Assembly: GCF_032268605.1 (NCBI RefSeq)
Contig: NZ_CP130318.1
Coordinates: forward strand, 5,245,501 to 5,309,500
Direction: 5' to 3'
Source: Paenibacillus aurantius
GTDB lineage: Bacteria; Bacillota; Bacilli; Paenibacillales; NBRC-103111
Length of the DNA: 64,000 bases
Shown here: positions 33,588 through 41,860 of the stretch, one piece after another
Layout: each line of letters begins with the position of its first letter
How positions within the stretch are numbered: the first letter of the stretch is position 1
Notes under the pieces: model-generated
The model's input: only the letters and a program-made list of their open reading frames with translations
Database searches by the model: none
What the model was told of the DNA's origin: nothing
Made by a program: the position numbers and the translations under genes

Positions 33588-33616
33588 CTATGACGGCTTC
33601 TGGAACGGTTTGTCAA
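33588..33616 (-). promoter_or_regulatory. Promoter of the MarR gene
   Basis: TTGACA (33616-33611), 17-bp spacer, TCATAG (33593-33588), read leftward; 42 bp from the ATG. Confidence 0.6.
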
Positions 33617-33645
33617 GCATCCCAAAACAAGGGTGGCGGTGACCG

Positions 33646-33674
33646 AAAAAAGAGAGCCGCCCGCGACGGCCCTC
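33646..33674 (-). terminator. Intrinsic terminator of the Tat/dehydrogenase operon
   Basis: GAGGGCCGTC pairs with GGCGGCTCTC, with G-T wobble, and six T follow on the minus strand; directly after the cupredoxin gene. Confidence 0.7.
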
Positions 33675-33687
33675 CTCCGCTTGTCTC

Positions 33688-34083
33688 TTATTCCACGATG
33701 AGCTTGCCTTTCATCTCGGCATGTCCGGCTCCGCAAACGACCGAGCAGTGGAATTCGAATGTCCCGGCTTTGTCCGCCGTGAATTCGGCCGAGCCCGGCT
33801 GCTTCAAGTCGACATTGAACTCGGGGATAGCCAATCCGTGCATGCCCTCCTTGTTGTCGAGCGTGATCTTCACCTTCTGCCCTTTCTTCACGCGGATTTC
33901 GCTTGGCTCGAACTTGAAGTTGGAGGCGGCAACGGTTATTTCCTTCGTCCCGCCGGAATCGCCTCCGGAGGAGCTTCCTCCGCTTCCCGAGGAACCGCCG
34001 GCGTTATCCTTGCTCCCGCAGGCCGCGAGTACCGAGACGACGAGAATGATCAGAATGCTTGTCAGCCAGAATCGTTTGGTCAT
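33688..34083 (-). CDS. CuA-type cupredoxin lipoprotein
   Basis: 131 residues. Lipobox VLAAC predicts cleavage and lipid attachment at Cys22; a Gly/Ser linker then tethers a cupredoxin domain. Metal ligands match a binuclear CuA site as in cytochrome oxidase subunit II: an upstream His (EGMHGLAIPEF) and the loop HCSVVCGAGHAEM (C-x3-C-x3-H-x2-M). It sits outside the membrane and should carry electrons. Last gene of the operon with TatA, TatC, GMC dehydrogenase and its small subunit, so it is the likely electron acceptor of that enzyme. ATG 34083 behind GGAGGG. Confidence 0.9.
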   Translation of the reverse strand: MTKRFWLTSILIILVVSVLAACGSKDNAGGSSGSGGSSSGGDSGGTKEITVAASNFKFEPSEIRVKKGQKVKITLDNKEGMHGLAIPEFNVDLKQPGSAEFTADKAGTFEFHCSVVCGAGHAEMKGKLIVE

Positions 34084-34108
34084 GAGAATCCCTCCATTGG
34101 TGTAGGTC

Positions 34109-34300
34109 TTAGGTGACGGTCTTCTTCTCCTCTTCCCCGTCTTCCTTCAAATCCTCGACAATGCCCTTGGTCGAATTCTTGAATTCGCGCAAGGTATCGC
34201 CGAAAGCCCGCCCCAGCTGGGGCAGCTTGGCCGGTCCGAATACGACGAGAGCAATGACCAGGATGATAATCAGTCCGGGCAATCCGATGTTGTTCAGCAT
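34109..34300 (-). CDS. tatA: Twin-arginine translocase subunit TatA
   Basis: 63 residues: one membrane helix (about residues 5-22) with the [14 protein letters not shown] hinge and amphipathic helix, then an acidic tail (EDGEEEKK). TatA forms the pore of the Sec-independent export route for folded proteins. It lies 23 bp after tatC in the same operon. Confidence 0.95.
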   Translation of the reverse strand: MLNNIGLPGLIIILVIALVVFGPAKLPQLGRAFGDTLREFKNSTKGIVEDLKEDGEEEKKTVT

Positions 34301-34323
34301 CCTTTTCTCCTCCTTTTTCCTTG

Positions 34324-35052
34324 CTATAGGGCGGCGGCAGCCTGCATCCGCCGGTAATACCAGCCGGCGACAATCACGCTCAGCTCGAACAGAAGAATGA
34401 GCGGTACCGTAACCGAAAGATGGGAGACGAAATCGGGCGGGGAAATGCAGGCCCCCACCACCGCTAGACCGAGATAGGCGTATTTGCGCGTCATTTTGAG
34501 CCGGGCCGGGGTCAGCAGACCGAGCCGGGTAAGGAAGATAACGGCCACCGGCATTTCAAAGGCGATTCCCATCGGGAAGATGACGTTGAACAGAAAGGAA
34601 AAATACCGGTCGATGCCGTACCGCTCCGTCGCCCCGATGCTCACGTTCACGTTCTTCATAAAGTCCACCATCATTGGAAAGACGATGTAGTAGCTGAACG
34701 CCAGGCCCGCCACGAACAGGACGAAGGAGATCGGGATATAAACGGCCGTCCCCCGGGCCTCCTCCTCCGTAAGGCCCGGCTTGACGAAGGACCATACGTG
34801 GTAGAAGGCCACCGGCAGCGTGCACAGCACGGCAAAGAGGAACGCGCACTTCATGTAAATGAACATCCCGTCCGTCAGCGAGAAGACGTTCCACTCCACA
34901 TCGGCCGCCGGCGGCGAGTGTTTAATATACAGAAGAATGGATCGCGACATATACAGCCCGGCGGCCATGGCCGCAAGAAACCAGAGAATGACGACAATGA
35001 GCCGCTTGCGGAGCTCCGTCAGGTGGCGAATTATTTCCTTGTCTTTGTCCAT
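34324..35052 (-). CDS. tatC: Twin-arginine translocase subunit TatC
   Basis: 242 residues, six membrane helices. Conserved family features are [11 protein letters not shown] at the N-terminus, [13 protein letters not shown] in the first outer loop region, and [20 protein letters not shown] near the end. TatC is the receptor for twin-arginine signal peptides. It follows the GMC gene by 24 bp; with tatA it seems to be a dedicated translocase for the operon's dehydrogenase. Confidence 0.97.
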   Translation of the reverse strand: MDKDKEIIRHLTELRKRLIVVILWFLAAMAAGLYMSRSILLYIKHSPPAADVEWNVFSLTDGMFIYMKCAFLFAVLCTLPVAFYHVWSFVKPGLTEEEARGTAVYIPISFVLFVAGLAFSYYIVFPMMVDFMKNVNVSIGATERYGIDRYFSFLFNVIFPMGIAFEMPVAVIFLTRLGLLTPARLKMTRKYAYLGLAVVGACISPPDFVSHLSVTVPLILLFELSVIVAGWYYRRMQAAAAL

Positions 35053-35076
35053 CCTCCCCCTCCTTCCTGCCTGGGG

Positions 35077-36798
35077 TTATACGAGCATGCCGGGCTGCTT
35101 CGCATATTTGGCGATTCCTTCGGCCGCCCGGTAAGAGAGCGCCCCTACCGTGCCCGTCGGGTTGTACCCGCTGTTATGAGGGAAGGCGGAAGCCCCGACG
35201 ACGAACAGATTCTCCGCATCCCAAGCCTGCAGGTAGCTGTTCACGACGGAGGTCCCGGGATCCGCCCCCATAATGGCGCCCCCCGTATTGTGGGTGGACT
35301 GGTACGGAACGATGCTGTACGGCCCCAGCTCGCCCGACACCTCCATGTGGGTCGGCTTCATTTCCTTCATCACTTCCCCCGCCTTCTCCGCCATAAACTT
35401 TACAAGCTGGCGGTCCTGCTCCTCGAAATCGAAGGTCAGCCGGATAAGCGGATTGCCGTAGGCGTCCTTGTAGGTCGGGTCCAGGTCCAGGTAATGCTGC
35501 TGCCACGGGAGGCTGGCCCCCTGCGAGCCGACCGTCAGGTAACGGTTCACATATTTCAGGGACTGCTTCTTGAATTCCGCTCCCCATTTGGGCGTCCCTT
35601 TCGGAACGGTGTTGTTCTGGATCGGACGGAGGCCGGTTTGGGAAATGCGGATGCCGCCGCCGTGAAGAAAGTTGAGATTGGAATGGTCGAAGTTATCCCC
35701 GTTAAAGTCGTCGAACTCCATCCCAAGAGCCCCGGCTCCCATATACGTGTTGAATTCCCGGTCGTCGTAGAACCCGACCGCCTTGCCCGCCTGGGCCTGG
35801 TAGCAGTAGTTTTTGCCCACCGCGCCTTGCCCGCTGGATGGATCATAGGCCTTGCCGATCTTGGATTGCAGCAGAAGCCGGACGTTGTTGAACACATAGC
35901 TGGCGAGAACAACTATATCCGCCGGCTGCTGAAACTCCTCGCCCGACTGGGTATCCACATAGACGACACCCGTCGCTTTCTTCCCGTCGTACAGAACCTT
36001 CGTCACGTTCGCATAATAACGGACCTCCAGGTTGCCGGTCTTTTCGGCTACAGGAAGCACCGTCACCACCGCATCCGCCTTAGCCCCGTATTCGCAGCCG
36101 AAGCGCTCGCAGTAGCCGCAGTACTGGCATTGGGCGCGCTCGATGCCGTCCGGGTTCTTGTAGGGCTCCGACAAGTTCGCCGAAGGCATCATGTACGGAT
36201 GGTAGCCGAGCTTCTTCGAGGCGTCCTCGAACATTTTCAGAATCGGGGACTTCTTCATAGGCGGCGTTGGAAAAGGGTTCGCGCGCTTCCCGACCATCGG
36301 GTTCTGTTCCTTCTCCCCGGAAATCCCGGCTATCTTCTCGAATTTGTCGTAATACGGCTCCAGCTCATCGTAGGTGACGCCCCAATCCTGCAGAGTCATG
36401 CCCTGCGGAATTTTGCTTTGGCCGTAGCGCTCTACCGTCTTGGAACGGATCTCGAAGTCATACGGCAGAAAACGGAACGTCTGGCCGTTCCAGTGAACCC
36501 CCGCTCCCCCGAGGCCTTCCCCAATAAGAAAAGAGCCCAGCGAGCGCATAGGAAGCGCCGTCTGTTTGCTGTTGTTGCGGAAGGTCAAGGTCTCCTTGGA
36601 CAGATCCTGCATAAGCTCGTACCGCAGCGCATAGCGGAGCTCGTCATGAACGAGATAATAATCCTCCGTGCTGCGTTTCTTCCCGCGTTCGAGCCCCACC
36701 ACCTTGATTCCCTGCTTGGTTAACTCGGACGCGATAATGCCTCCGGCCCATCCCATTCCGACGATGACGACCGGTACCTTAGGCAGCGTTTTGGCCAC
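35077..36798 (-). CDS. GMC-family flavoprotein dehydrogenase (gluconate 2-dehydrogenase large-subunit type)
   Basis: 573 residues. The N-terminal dinucleotide fold (VVIVGMGWAGGIIASELTKQ) binds FAD; IGEGLGGAGVHWNG and the C-terminal HNTGGAIMGADP, then SGYNPTGTVGALSYRAAEG, are GMC signatures. A Cys cluster CQYCGYCERFGC at about residues 221-232 resembles the iron-sulfur site of FAD-glucose dehydrogenases. It probably oxidises a sugar or sugar acid outside the membrane. It has no signal peptide of its own, so it would be exported bound to the Tat-signal subunit encoded just upstream. GTG start behind GGGAGGG. Confidence 0.92.
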   Translation of the reverse strand: MAKTLPKVPVVIVGMGWAGGIIASELTKQGIKVVGLERGKKRSTEDYYLVHDELRYALRYELMQDLSKETLTFRNNSKQTALPMRSLGSFLIGEGLGGAGVHWNGQTFRFLPYDFEIRSKTVERYGQSKIPQGMTLQDWGVTYDELEPYYDKFEKIAGISGEKEQNPMVGKRANPFPTPPMKKSPILKMFEDASKKLGYHPYMMPSANLSEPYKNPDGIERAQCQYCGYCERFGCEYGAKADAVVTVLPVAEKTGNLEVRYYANVTKVLYDGKKATGVVYVDTQSGEEFQQPADIVVLASYVFNNVRLLLQSKIGKAYDPSSGQGAVGKNYCYQAQAGKAVGFYDDREFNTYMGAGALGMEFDDFNGDNFDHSNLNFLHGGGIRISQTGLRPIQNNTVPKGTPKWGAEFKKQSLKYVNRYLTVGSQGASLPWQQHYLDLDPTYKDAYGNPLIRLTFDFEEQDRQLVKFMAEKAGEVMKEMKPTHMEVSGELGPYSIVPYQSTHNTGGAIMGADPGTSVVNSYLQAWDAENLFVVGASAFPHNSGYNPTGTVGALSYRAAEGIAKYAKQPGMLV

Positions 36799-36826
36799 TC
36801 TGTTCCCTCCCTATCGTTATGTAACC

Positions 36827-37582
36827 TTACATCATGCTGTGAAGGCTGACCGGATCGTACTTGATGAACTTGTCCTTCTCAATGTCGTTGATATAGCTCA
36901 TCTTGGCCCCGGGGTAGCTCCGCATTCTCCATCCCTGCATGTCCGCGTTGCCGCTGTACATAGGGTCGGCGTATACTCCCTCAAGCGTGAGCTGGCGGAG
37001 CAGACTGAAGAAAGTCGCGCTGCTCGCGAGACCGGACACCTTCACCTCGCCGCCCTTCTCGAACACCTTCAGCACCTCATCCTGCTCGACGCTCTCTAGC
37101 GCCTGGAACGACTTGTTGTATTTCTTCATGGAATAGTCCCTCAACGCCCCAAGGCCGGCGAGAAAAAGGTCGTTCCGCTTCAGCCGGGCCTGGTAGCCCT
37201 GGGTTTCTTCTCCCGGCTGGAAAGGCCCCATCATGTACTCCCTGGCGTTCACGCCCCACTGGCCGGCCAGCTGATGGTCGATATAGTACGCGACGCCAAG
37301 CTCCTTCGCCCCGGGTCCGGCATCGTCCTTTGGAAAAATGCGCTCGGCCGCCGCCTCCGTGATCTGAAAGGCCTCCTGGGTGAAAAACATAAGGGCCTGC
37401 TGGTAGGGGCCCTTGTTCGCTTCTTTCTGCGGCGGCGTCGTCTTCGGCTTGTCCTTCACCGTATCGCCGATGATTCCGGCGAGCACGCCCCCTGCCATGA
37501 GGCCGCCCAGAGCAACACCGGAGTTTAGCAGGAACCGCCTTCTGGACTCATCCTGCGGCTTGGATTTGGGATCAACCGGCAA
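36827..37582 (-). CDS. Gluconate 2-dehydrogenase subunit 3 family protein with Tat signal
   Basis: 251 residues. N-terminal twin-arginine signal SRRRFLLNSG plus a hydrophobic stretch (VALGGLMAGGVLAGIIG); the remainder fits gluconate dehydrogenase small subunits (FFTQEAFQITEAAAERIFPK, then YYIDHQLAG). It carries the partner GMC flavoprotein through Tat as a folded complex and stabilises it. First gene of the operon. Start TTG 37582 after AAAGGAGGGA. Upstream sits an 18-bp palindrome. Confidence 0.92.
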   Translation of the reverse strand: MPVDPKSKPQDESRRRFLLNSGVALGGLMAGGVLAGIIGDTVKDKPKTTPPQKEANKGPYQQALMFFTQEAFQITEAAAERIFPKDDAGPGAKELGVAYYIDHQLAGQWGVNAREYMMGPFQPGEETQGYQARLKRNDLFLAGLGALRDYSMKKYNKSFQALESVEQDEVLKVFEKGGEVKVSGLASSATFFSLLRQLTLEGVYADPMYSGNADMQGWRMRSYPGAKMSYINDIEKDKFIKYDPVSLHSMM

Positions 37583-37619
37583 TGGACTCCCTCCTTTAAC
37601 GGATTATTAAACATGCGAA

Positions 37620-37637
37620 TAGTAAGCATGCTTACTA
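37620..37637. promoter_or_regulatory. Perfect 18-bp palindromic operator upstream of the Tat/dehydrogenase operon
   Basis: TAGTAAGCATGCTTACTA, with further half-sites (TTACTAAT, TTATTAGTG) to about 37663. It is 38 bp upstream of the start codon, in an AT-rich stretch. The cognate regulator is not obvious; MarR- and TetR-type proteins use such sites. Confidence 0.6.
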
Positions 37638-37682
37638 ATGAGTAACCTTAATACTTATTAGTGAAACAGCCGGAACGAAAAG

Positions 37683-37709
37683 AGCCGCCGTAATGAAGCC
37701 ACGGCGGCT
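37683..37709 (-). terminator. Intrinsic terminator of the exported protein gene at 37740
   Basis: 9-bp stem AGCCGCCGT / ACGGCGGCT with CTCTTTT on the minus strand. Confidence 0.7.
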
Positions 37710-37739
37710 GGTGGATGCGAAGCTTGGATAGGGGAACGG

Positions 37740-38354
37740 TTACCGGCGCCCTTTCCGCTTGAGCGCGCCTAACCCTAGAACAGCGAGAGCCGCGCCTGCC
37801 GCCGTCGCCAGCCACCGGAGCTTGCCCCAAATGGTCTCTCCCCATACCGGGGACCCGGAATCGGGCTTCTGGACGGTCACGTTCCGCTGCGCCGCAAAGC
37901 TCTGCAGCCGTTCCTCCAGCGAAGCCGTCTCCCCGTGAGGAAGTCCGACCATGACCTGGCCGTTCCGTACGGGAGAGGCCGTTCTCCACTGGGGCTCGAG
38001 CAGGCGAAGCCTCGGCGGAACGTCCGCCAGGAAGAACACATAGGCTTCGCCCGTCTTGAATCTCATGGAGAAATCCGGACAGGAGTACGGGGGGGCCGGC
38101 CGGCTGTCCTCCGTTCGCGGCAGATGAACCAGGCGCGGCGCGGGGCCCGGTCCCGCATAGGAGATCACCTGGAGGATGGCGGCGCGGCGGTCCGAATGGA
38201 CGGCCGTCACCTTGCCGTAAACCATCGCCTTCGCCCGGTATGCCTCCTCGAAGGTCCAAGGGGCCGGGGAGCAGGCATAGGCGGGCGCTTGGTTTAATAT
38301 GATGCCTAGAAGAAGCCCGGCCGGAACGAGCCATCGGAGCCGAATCTTTTTCAT
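37740..38354 (-). CDS. Exported, C-terminally anchored protein of unknown function
   Basis: 204 residues. A signal peptide (residues 1-29, ending APAYACSPA) precedes a soluble domain with Cys residues (ACSP, YSCPDF) and strand patterns (YGKVTAVHSDRRAAILQVIS, GEAYVFFLADVP), which resembles an OB-fold/TIMP-like exported domain; a C-terminal membrane helix ends in basic residues (GALKRKGRR). ATG 38354 is chosen behind GGGGAAG. No close family recognised. Single gene with its own terminator, divergent from the phosphotransferase gene. Confidence 0.75.
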   Translation of the reverse strand: MKKIRLRWLVPAGLLLGIILNQAPAYACSPAPWTFEEAYRAKAMVYGKVTAVHSDRRAAILQVISYAGPGPAPRLVHLPRTEDSRPAPPYSCPDFSMRFKTGEAYVFFLADVPPRLRLLEPQWRTASPVRNGQVMVGLPHGETASLEERLQSFAAQRNVTVQKPDSGSPVWGETIWGKLRWLATAAGAALAVLGLGALKRKGRR

Positions 38355-38475
38355 CCCACTCTTCCCCTTTCGGAGAGAAAAAATCATTCCAACGATTCTA
38401 GCCGTTGCCGCGTCCGGCGGGCTCCCTCATACTGGAGATATCCGCATCTCCCAAGCCAAAAGGAGGTTGGTTCCC

Positions 38476-39405
38476 ATGACCGCTTACGAGAAGCCGGCTT
38501 TGTCCCTCCCGGAGGCAGAGCGTTTCCTGGAGGATCATTATTCCGCTCCGGTAGAGAAAGTCACTCCTGTCGACGGCGGCAACTTGAGCCGGGTTTTCTT
38601 CTTCGACATCGGCGGAGAAGGCCGTGTTCTCCGGTTCTCGGATCTTCCCCAGGGCTTCGCCCTGCAACACGTGATGTCGGAGCGCCTGCGCTCCCAAGGC
38701 GTGAACTACCAGCGCTTTCTCGAGTACGGCACCTTCGGGACCTTGACCTATTCCATCGCCGAGCGGATCGAGGGCACGATGCTCATTAACGCGCCGGAGG
38801 GCGTCCAGCGCGATCTCCTGCCCGCCGTCGCGGAGCGGATTACCCGGCTTAACCGGGTGGAGATCGGGGATTCGCACGGCTACGGCTGGGTCCAGACGGA
38901 CGGCAGCGGCTCCTACCCTACCTGGCGGGACTACCTCGTGGACTTCTTCGGAGACAACCAGACCGGAACATTCTGGGAGAATTGGACCGACCTCTTCCGT
39001 ACCTCCGTGCTGGAGAGGGAGGTGTTCGACGAGTGCTACGCGCGCCTGATGGCCTACAGCAAATACAACGAGCCGTACCGCTTCCTCGTGCATAACGACT
39101 CCCACCCGTGGAATCTCCTGACCGACGGCCGGACCCTCACCGGCCTGCTGGACGGCAACTTTATTTACGGCGACTTCCTGATCGATCTGACCATTGTCGA
39201 GCGCAGCCTGCCCTCCCTGCCGGTGACCGCAACGTTTCGGGCCGAATACGAGAAGCAGGGGCTCCTCCTGCCGGATTTTGAAGAGCGGCTCATCGGCGCC
39301 CATTATTACAAGGGACTGGACGGCCTGCGGTTTTTTGCCAAAATGGGCTGGACGCCCGCTTACGAGCACACCCGGGATTACTTGCTGTCACTTGTTAAAG
39401 GATAA
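38476..39405 (+). CDS. Aminoglycoside phosphotransferase (APH)-family kinase
   Basis: 309 residues. Kinase-like fold: N-lobe VTPVDGGNLSRVFFFDIGGE; catalytic loop HNDSHPWNLL (Brenner motif H-x-D-x4-N) near residue 207; a metal-binding DGN in TGLLDGNFIYGDFLIDL. Members phosphorylate antibiotics, sugars or other small alcohols; sequence alone does not tell which, and a resistance role is not implied. ATG 38476 is chosen because of AAAGGAGG; the longer upstream frame lacks such a signal. Monocistronic. Confidence 0.87.
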   Translation: MTAYEKPALSLPEAERFLEDHYSAPVEKVTPVDGGNLSRVFFFDIGGEGRVLRFSDLPQGFALQHVMSERLRSQGVNYQRFLEYGTFGTLTYSIAERIEGTMLINAPEGVQRDLLPAVAERITRLNRVEIGDSHGYGWVQTDGSGSYPTWRDYLVDFFGDNQTGTFWENWTDLFRTSVLEREVFDECYARLMAYSKYNEPYRFLVHNDSHPWNLLTDGRTLTGLLDGNFIYGDFLIDLTIVERSLPSLPVTATFRAEYEKQGLLLPDFEERLIGAHYYKGLDGLRFFAKMGWTPAYEHTRDYLLSLVKG

Positions 39406-39409
39406 CCCC

Positions 39410-39445
39410 AAAAGACCCTCTTCCCTTAGGGAGGAGGGCCTTTTC
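39410..39445 (+). terminator. Intrinsic terminator of the APH-like gene
   Basis: AAAAGACCCTCTTCCC pairs imperfectly with GGGAGGAGGGCCTTTT; TTTTCTTT follows. Confidence 0.75.
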
Positions 39446-39463
39446 TTTGATCCGGGAACTCCC

Positions 39464-39866
39464 TCACGATCCCGGCAGTTCCCCGTATTCCTTCTTCAGA
39501 ATGTCCTTCAGCCGGCTGGCCCGGGCTTCGCTGATCCGGTAAGTGGTCCCCGTGTCGGGAAGTTTCATCAAGGTTCCCGTTCCATAACGTTCGTCCACCC
39601 AGAGGTAGTACAGCCGGCCGCCGCCTAACGTGAAGAGGTTAGGGTGGGACCGCCATATCCGCCTTCCCCGGCTGCTTACGGGCGAACCGGACGGCATAGG
39701 CGAAGGTCCTTACCTTCTCGCGGTCCGTGATGACCCGTTCCGTATCCGGCTGAGCCTCTCCGAACCTGACCATCTTCTCTACCACGACCCGTTCCGGGAT
39801 CCGGAACAGGAAGAAGGCGGCCACGGCCAAGCCCAGGCCCGCTATCACCAGCAGGGTCACAACCAA
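39464..39866 (-). pseudogene. Frameshifted gene for a small membrane-anchored protein
   Basis: Two overlapping leftward frames form one protein. The first part (39866-39639) has a membrane helix (VVTLLVIAGLGLAVAAFFLF) and a soluble start up to FARKQPGKADMAVPP, then stops at TAA. The second (39697-39464) continues with NLFTLGGGRLYYLWVDERYG and LMKLPDTGTTYRIS to the end. Removing one base near 39641-39646 (CCACCCTAACC) joins them. The start is unclear (TTG 39866 has no ribosome binding site). The C-terminal part resembles small uncharacterised Bacillus-type domains. It could be a decayed gene or a sequencing error. Confidence 0.65.
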
Positions 39867-40034
39867 GCGTCGGTTGGATGGCTCGATCGGCTTTCACTCC
39901 CTTCGTATGGGGTTAGGACGGGTGTGTGCAGAATAACCCGCGTCCCGCCAGGGTTTTTCCCTTCGGAGAATATATCCCTTAAGACGTTACCCGGCTTCGA
40001 AAGGTTGCGAAGGTCAGGCGGGGACAGCAAAGAA

Positions 40035-40050
40035 CCGGCCACAGGGCCGG
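40035..40050 (-). terminator. Possible terminator of the ABC-2 operon
   Basis: CCGGCC / GGCCGG with a short loop, then TTCTTT on the minus strand, 16 bp after the ATPase stop. Confidence 0.45.
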
Positions 40051-40065
40051 AGGCTCCGTTGCCGG

Positions 40066-41040
40066 TTACTTGTAGATTTCCTTAATAATGTCCTCGATGT
40101 TCGGTTCCTTCAGCTGCAAATCCACCACGGTGTTATGCCGGGTCAGCAAAGTCACGGCTTCGCCTGCCGGGATCCGGTCCTCGCGGAAGAGAATTTGTTT
40201 ACGCGGCCCTTCCTCGTGCAGGAGGACCAGACGCTCATCGGCAAGAACAAGGGGCTGGTCACCCGCCAGCTCAACGGATAGGAGGTGGCCGGGGCTGAAG
40301 GTATGCTTGAACTCTGTAAGAGCCCCATCGTACAGGATGCTTCCCTGGTTGATCAGGACGATTCGGTTGCAGATCTGTTCAATGTCGTCCATATCGTGTG
40401 TGGTCAGAATGACCGTCGTTCCCTTCTCCTTGTTCACTTCCCGGATAAAAGAGCGGATGCGGCTCTTGGCGATGACATCGAGGCCAATGGTCGGTTCGTC
40501 CAGATAGACGATCTTCGGATCATGCAGCAGGGCGACCGCCAGATCCGCCCGCATTTTCTGGCCCAGGCTGAGCTGCCGGACCGGACGGTCCAGAAATTCC
40601 TGCATCGCGAGAAGCTCGATATAGAAATCGACGTTGCGGCGGAAGACGGCGTCATCAATTTTGTACATTTTACGGTACAGGTCAAAGGTATCCCTCATGG
40701 GAAGATCCCAGTACAGCTGGGAGCGCTGGCCGAAGACAACCCCAATGTCCCGGGCGTTCTCCTTCCTCTGCCGATAAGGAACCCGCCCCGCCACCTGAAC
40801 ACTCCCGGAAGTAGGCGTCAAGATGCCCGCCAACAGCTTGATGGTGGTTGATTTGCCCGCTCCATTCGGTCCGATATAGCCCACGAGTTCGCCTTCCCGG
40901 ATCGACAGGTTGATTTCCTTCAAGGCCTGCTTGGTGTCATACTCCCGCGACACAAGCGATTTTACCGTATTCCAAAAGCCTTCCTGCCTCTTGACGATTT
41001 GAAAGCTTTTGGACAAGTTCTTCAATTCAATCAAAGCCAT
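40066..41040 (-). CDS. ABC transporter ATP-binding protein (ABC-2 exporter)
   Basis: 324 residues. Walker A GPNGAGKSTT, signature QLSLGQKMRADLA and Walker B KIVYLDEPTIGLD identify the ATPase; a ~90-residue C-terminal domain follows. The sequence resembles DrrA-like/ABC-2 ATPases that partner with two integral membrane proteins. It is the last gene of a three-gene leftward operon (two permeases precede it, spaced 7 and 12 bp). Substrate unknown; drug, lipid or glycoconjugate export are typical. Confidence 0.94.
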   Translation of the reverse strand: MALIELKNLSKSFQIVKRQEGFWNTVKSLVSREYDTKQALKEINLSIREGELVGYIGPNGAGKSTTIKLLAGILTPTSGSVQVAGRVPYRQRKENARDIGVVFGQRSQLYWDLPMRDTFDLYRKMYKIDDAVFRRNVDFYIELLAMQEFLDRPVRQLSLGQKMRADLAVALLHDPKIVYLDEPTIGLDVIAKSRIRSFIREVNKEKGTTVILTTHDMDDIEQICNRIVLINQGSILYDGALTEFKHTFSPGHLLSVELAGDQPLVLADERLVLLHEEGPRKQILFREDRIPAGEAVTLLTRHNTVVDLQLKEPNIEDIIKEIYK

Positions 41041-41052
41041 CCTGGCTGCCTC

Positions 41053-41853
41053 CTACGAACCCGTACTGCGGTATCGGGTAATGCCAAACTTCCAGAACGC
41101 GTAGGCGCCCAGGAACAGAACGATGCCGACCAGCGGCGTTAGAAGCGGAACCCCCGGCTGCAACACCCCTTCTCCCGCCTTTCCCAACAGATGCTGGGCC
41201 GGGTAGAAGTTAATAAAGGCGAAGGGAAGGACCAGCGTAAGAAGGATCTGAATGGTCCAGTGGTAGGCCGTTAGCGGGTACCGCACGAATTCCTTCAAAT
41301 CGAAAACCAGGCTCACCAGACTGTTATTCTGAACCATCCAGAAAGCGGGAACCGACGTGAAAATGAAAAGGGACGCTTGAATCAGAGCCCCTCCGAGCAG
41401 GGTGAGAACCAGGAATAAGAGGTTGCCCGGGTCCATGGAAAGCTCCAGCTTGCGGATGCAAACCATCATGACCGTCAAGGCCACTCCCAAATTACTGAAG
41501 TACCCGGTGCTGAACTCGCGGCTTAGCAAATAAAGAAACGGATTAAGCGGTTTGGTCAGAATTTCATCGAACTCCCCTGTCTGGATGCGGCGGGGCAGGT
41601 AGGTAAAGGGATGATAGAAGAAAAATCCGGCAAGCGCATAAGAGGCCAAATTCAAGCCGTACAGCAGAAGCACTTCATAAGGCCCCCATCCCGCTATCGA
41701 TTGAAACCGGTCCACCAGAATCCAGATGAGGCAAACTTCCACGGTCCACAGGGACGCCTTGGACAAGGTTATGATCCAGAAGGGGCCGCGGAACTGCGCC
41801 ATGCCTTTTAGCTTCATCTTTACGAACTGCCCGTATAGCGGAAAATAGTCCAT
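41053..41853 (-). CDS. ABC-2 type transporter permease
   Basis: 266 residues with about six membrane helices. The segment FTYLPRRIQTGEFDEILTKPLNPFLYLLSR matches in pattern the ABC-2 'DUF990-like' permeases (key part GEFDEILTKPLNP). It pairs with the permease encoded upstream and the downstream ATPase. ATG 41853 behind AGGGGAG. Confidence 0.9.
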   Translation of the reverse strand: MDYFPLYGQFVKMKLKGMAQFRGPFWIITLSKASLWTVEVCLIWILVDRFQSIAGWGPYEVLLLYGLNLASYALAGFFFYHPFTYLPRRIQTGEFDEILTKPLNPFLYLLSREFSTGYFSNLGVALTVMMVCIRKLELSMDPGNLLFLVLTLLGGALIQASLFIFTSVPAFWMVQNNSLVSLVFDLKEFVRYPLTAYHWTIQILLTLVLPFAFINFYPAQHLLGKAGEGVLQPGVPLLTPLVGIVLFLGAYAFWKFGITRYRSTGS

Positions 41854-41860
41854 CTCCCCT

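Noticed and set aside
38476-39405. Aminoglycoside resistance gene
   Set aside because: The APH fold alone does not show resistance; most chromosomal members phosphorylate other substrates.
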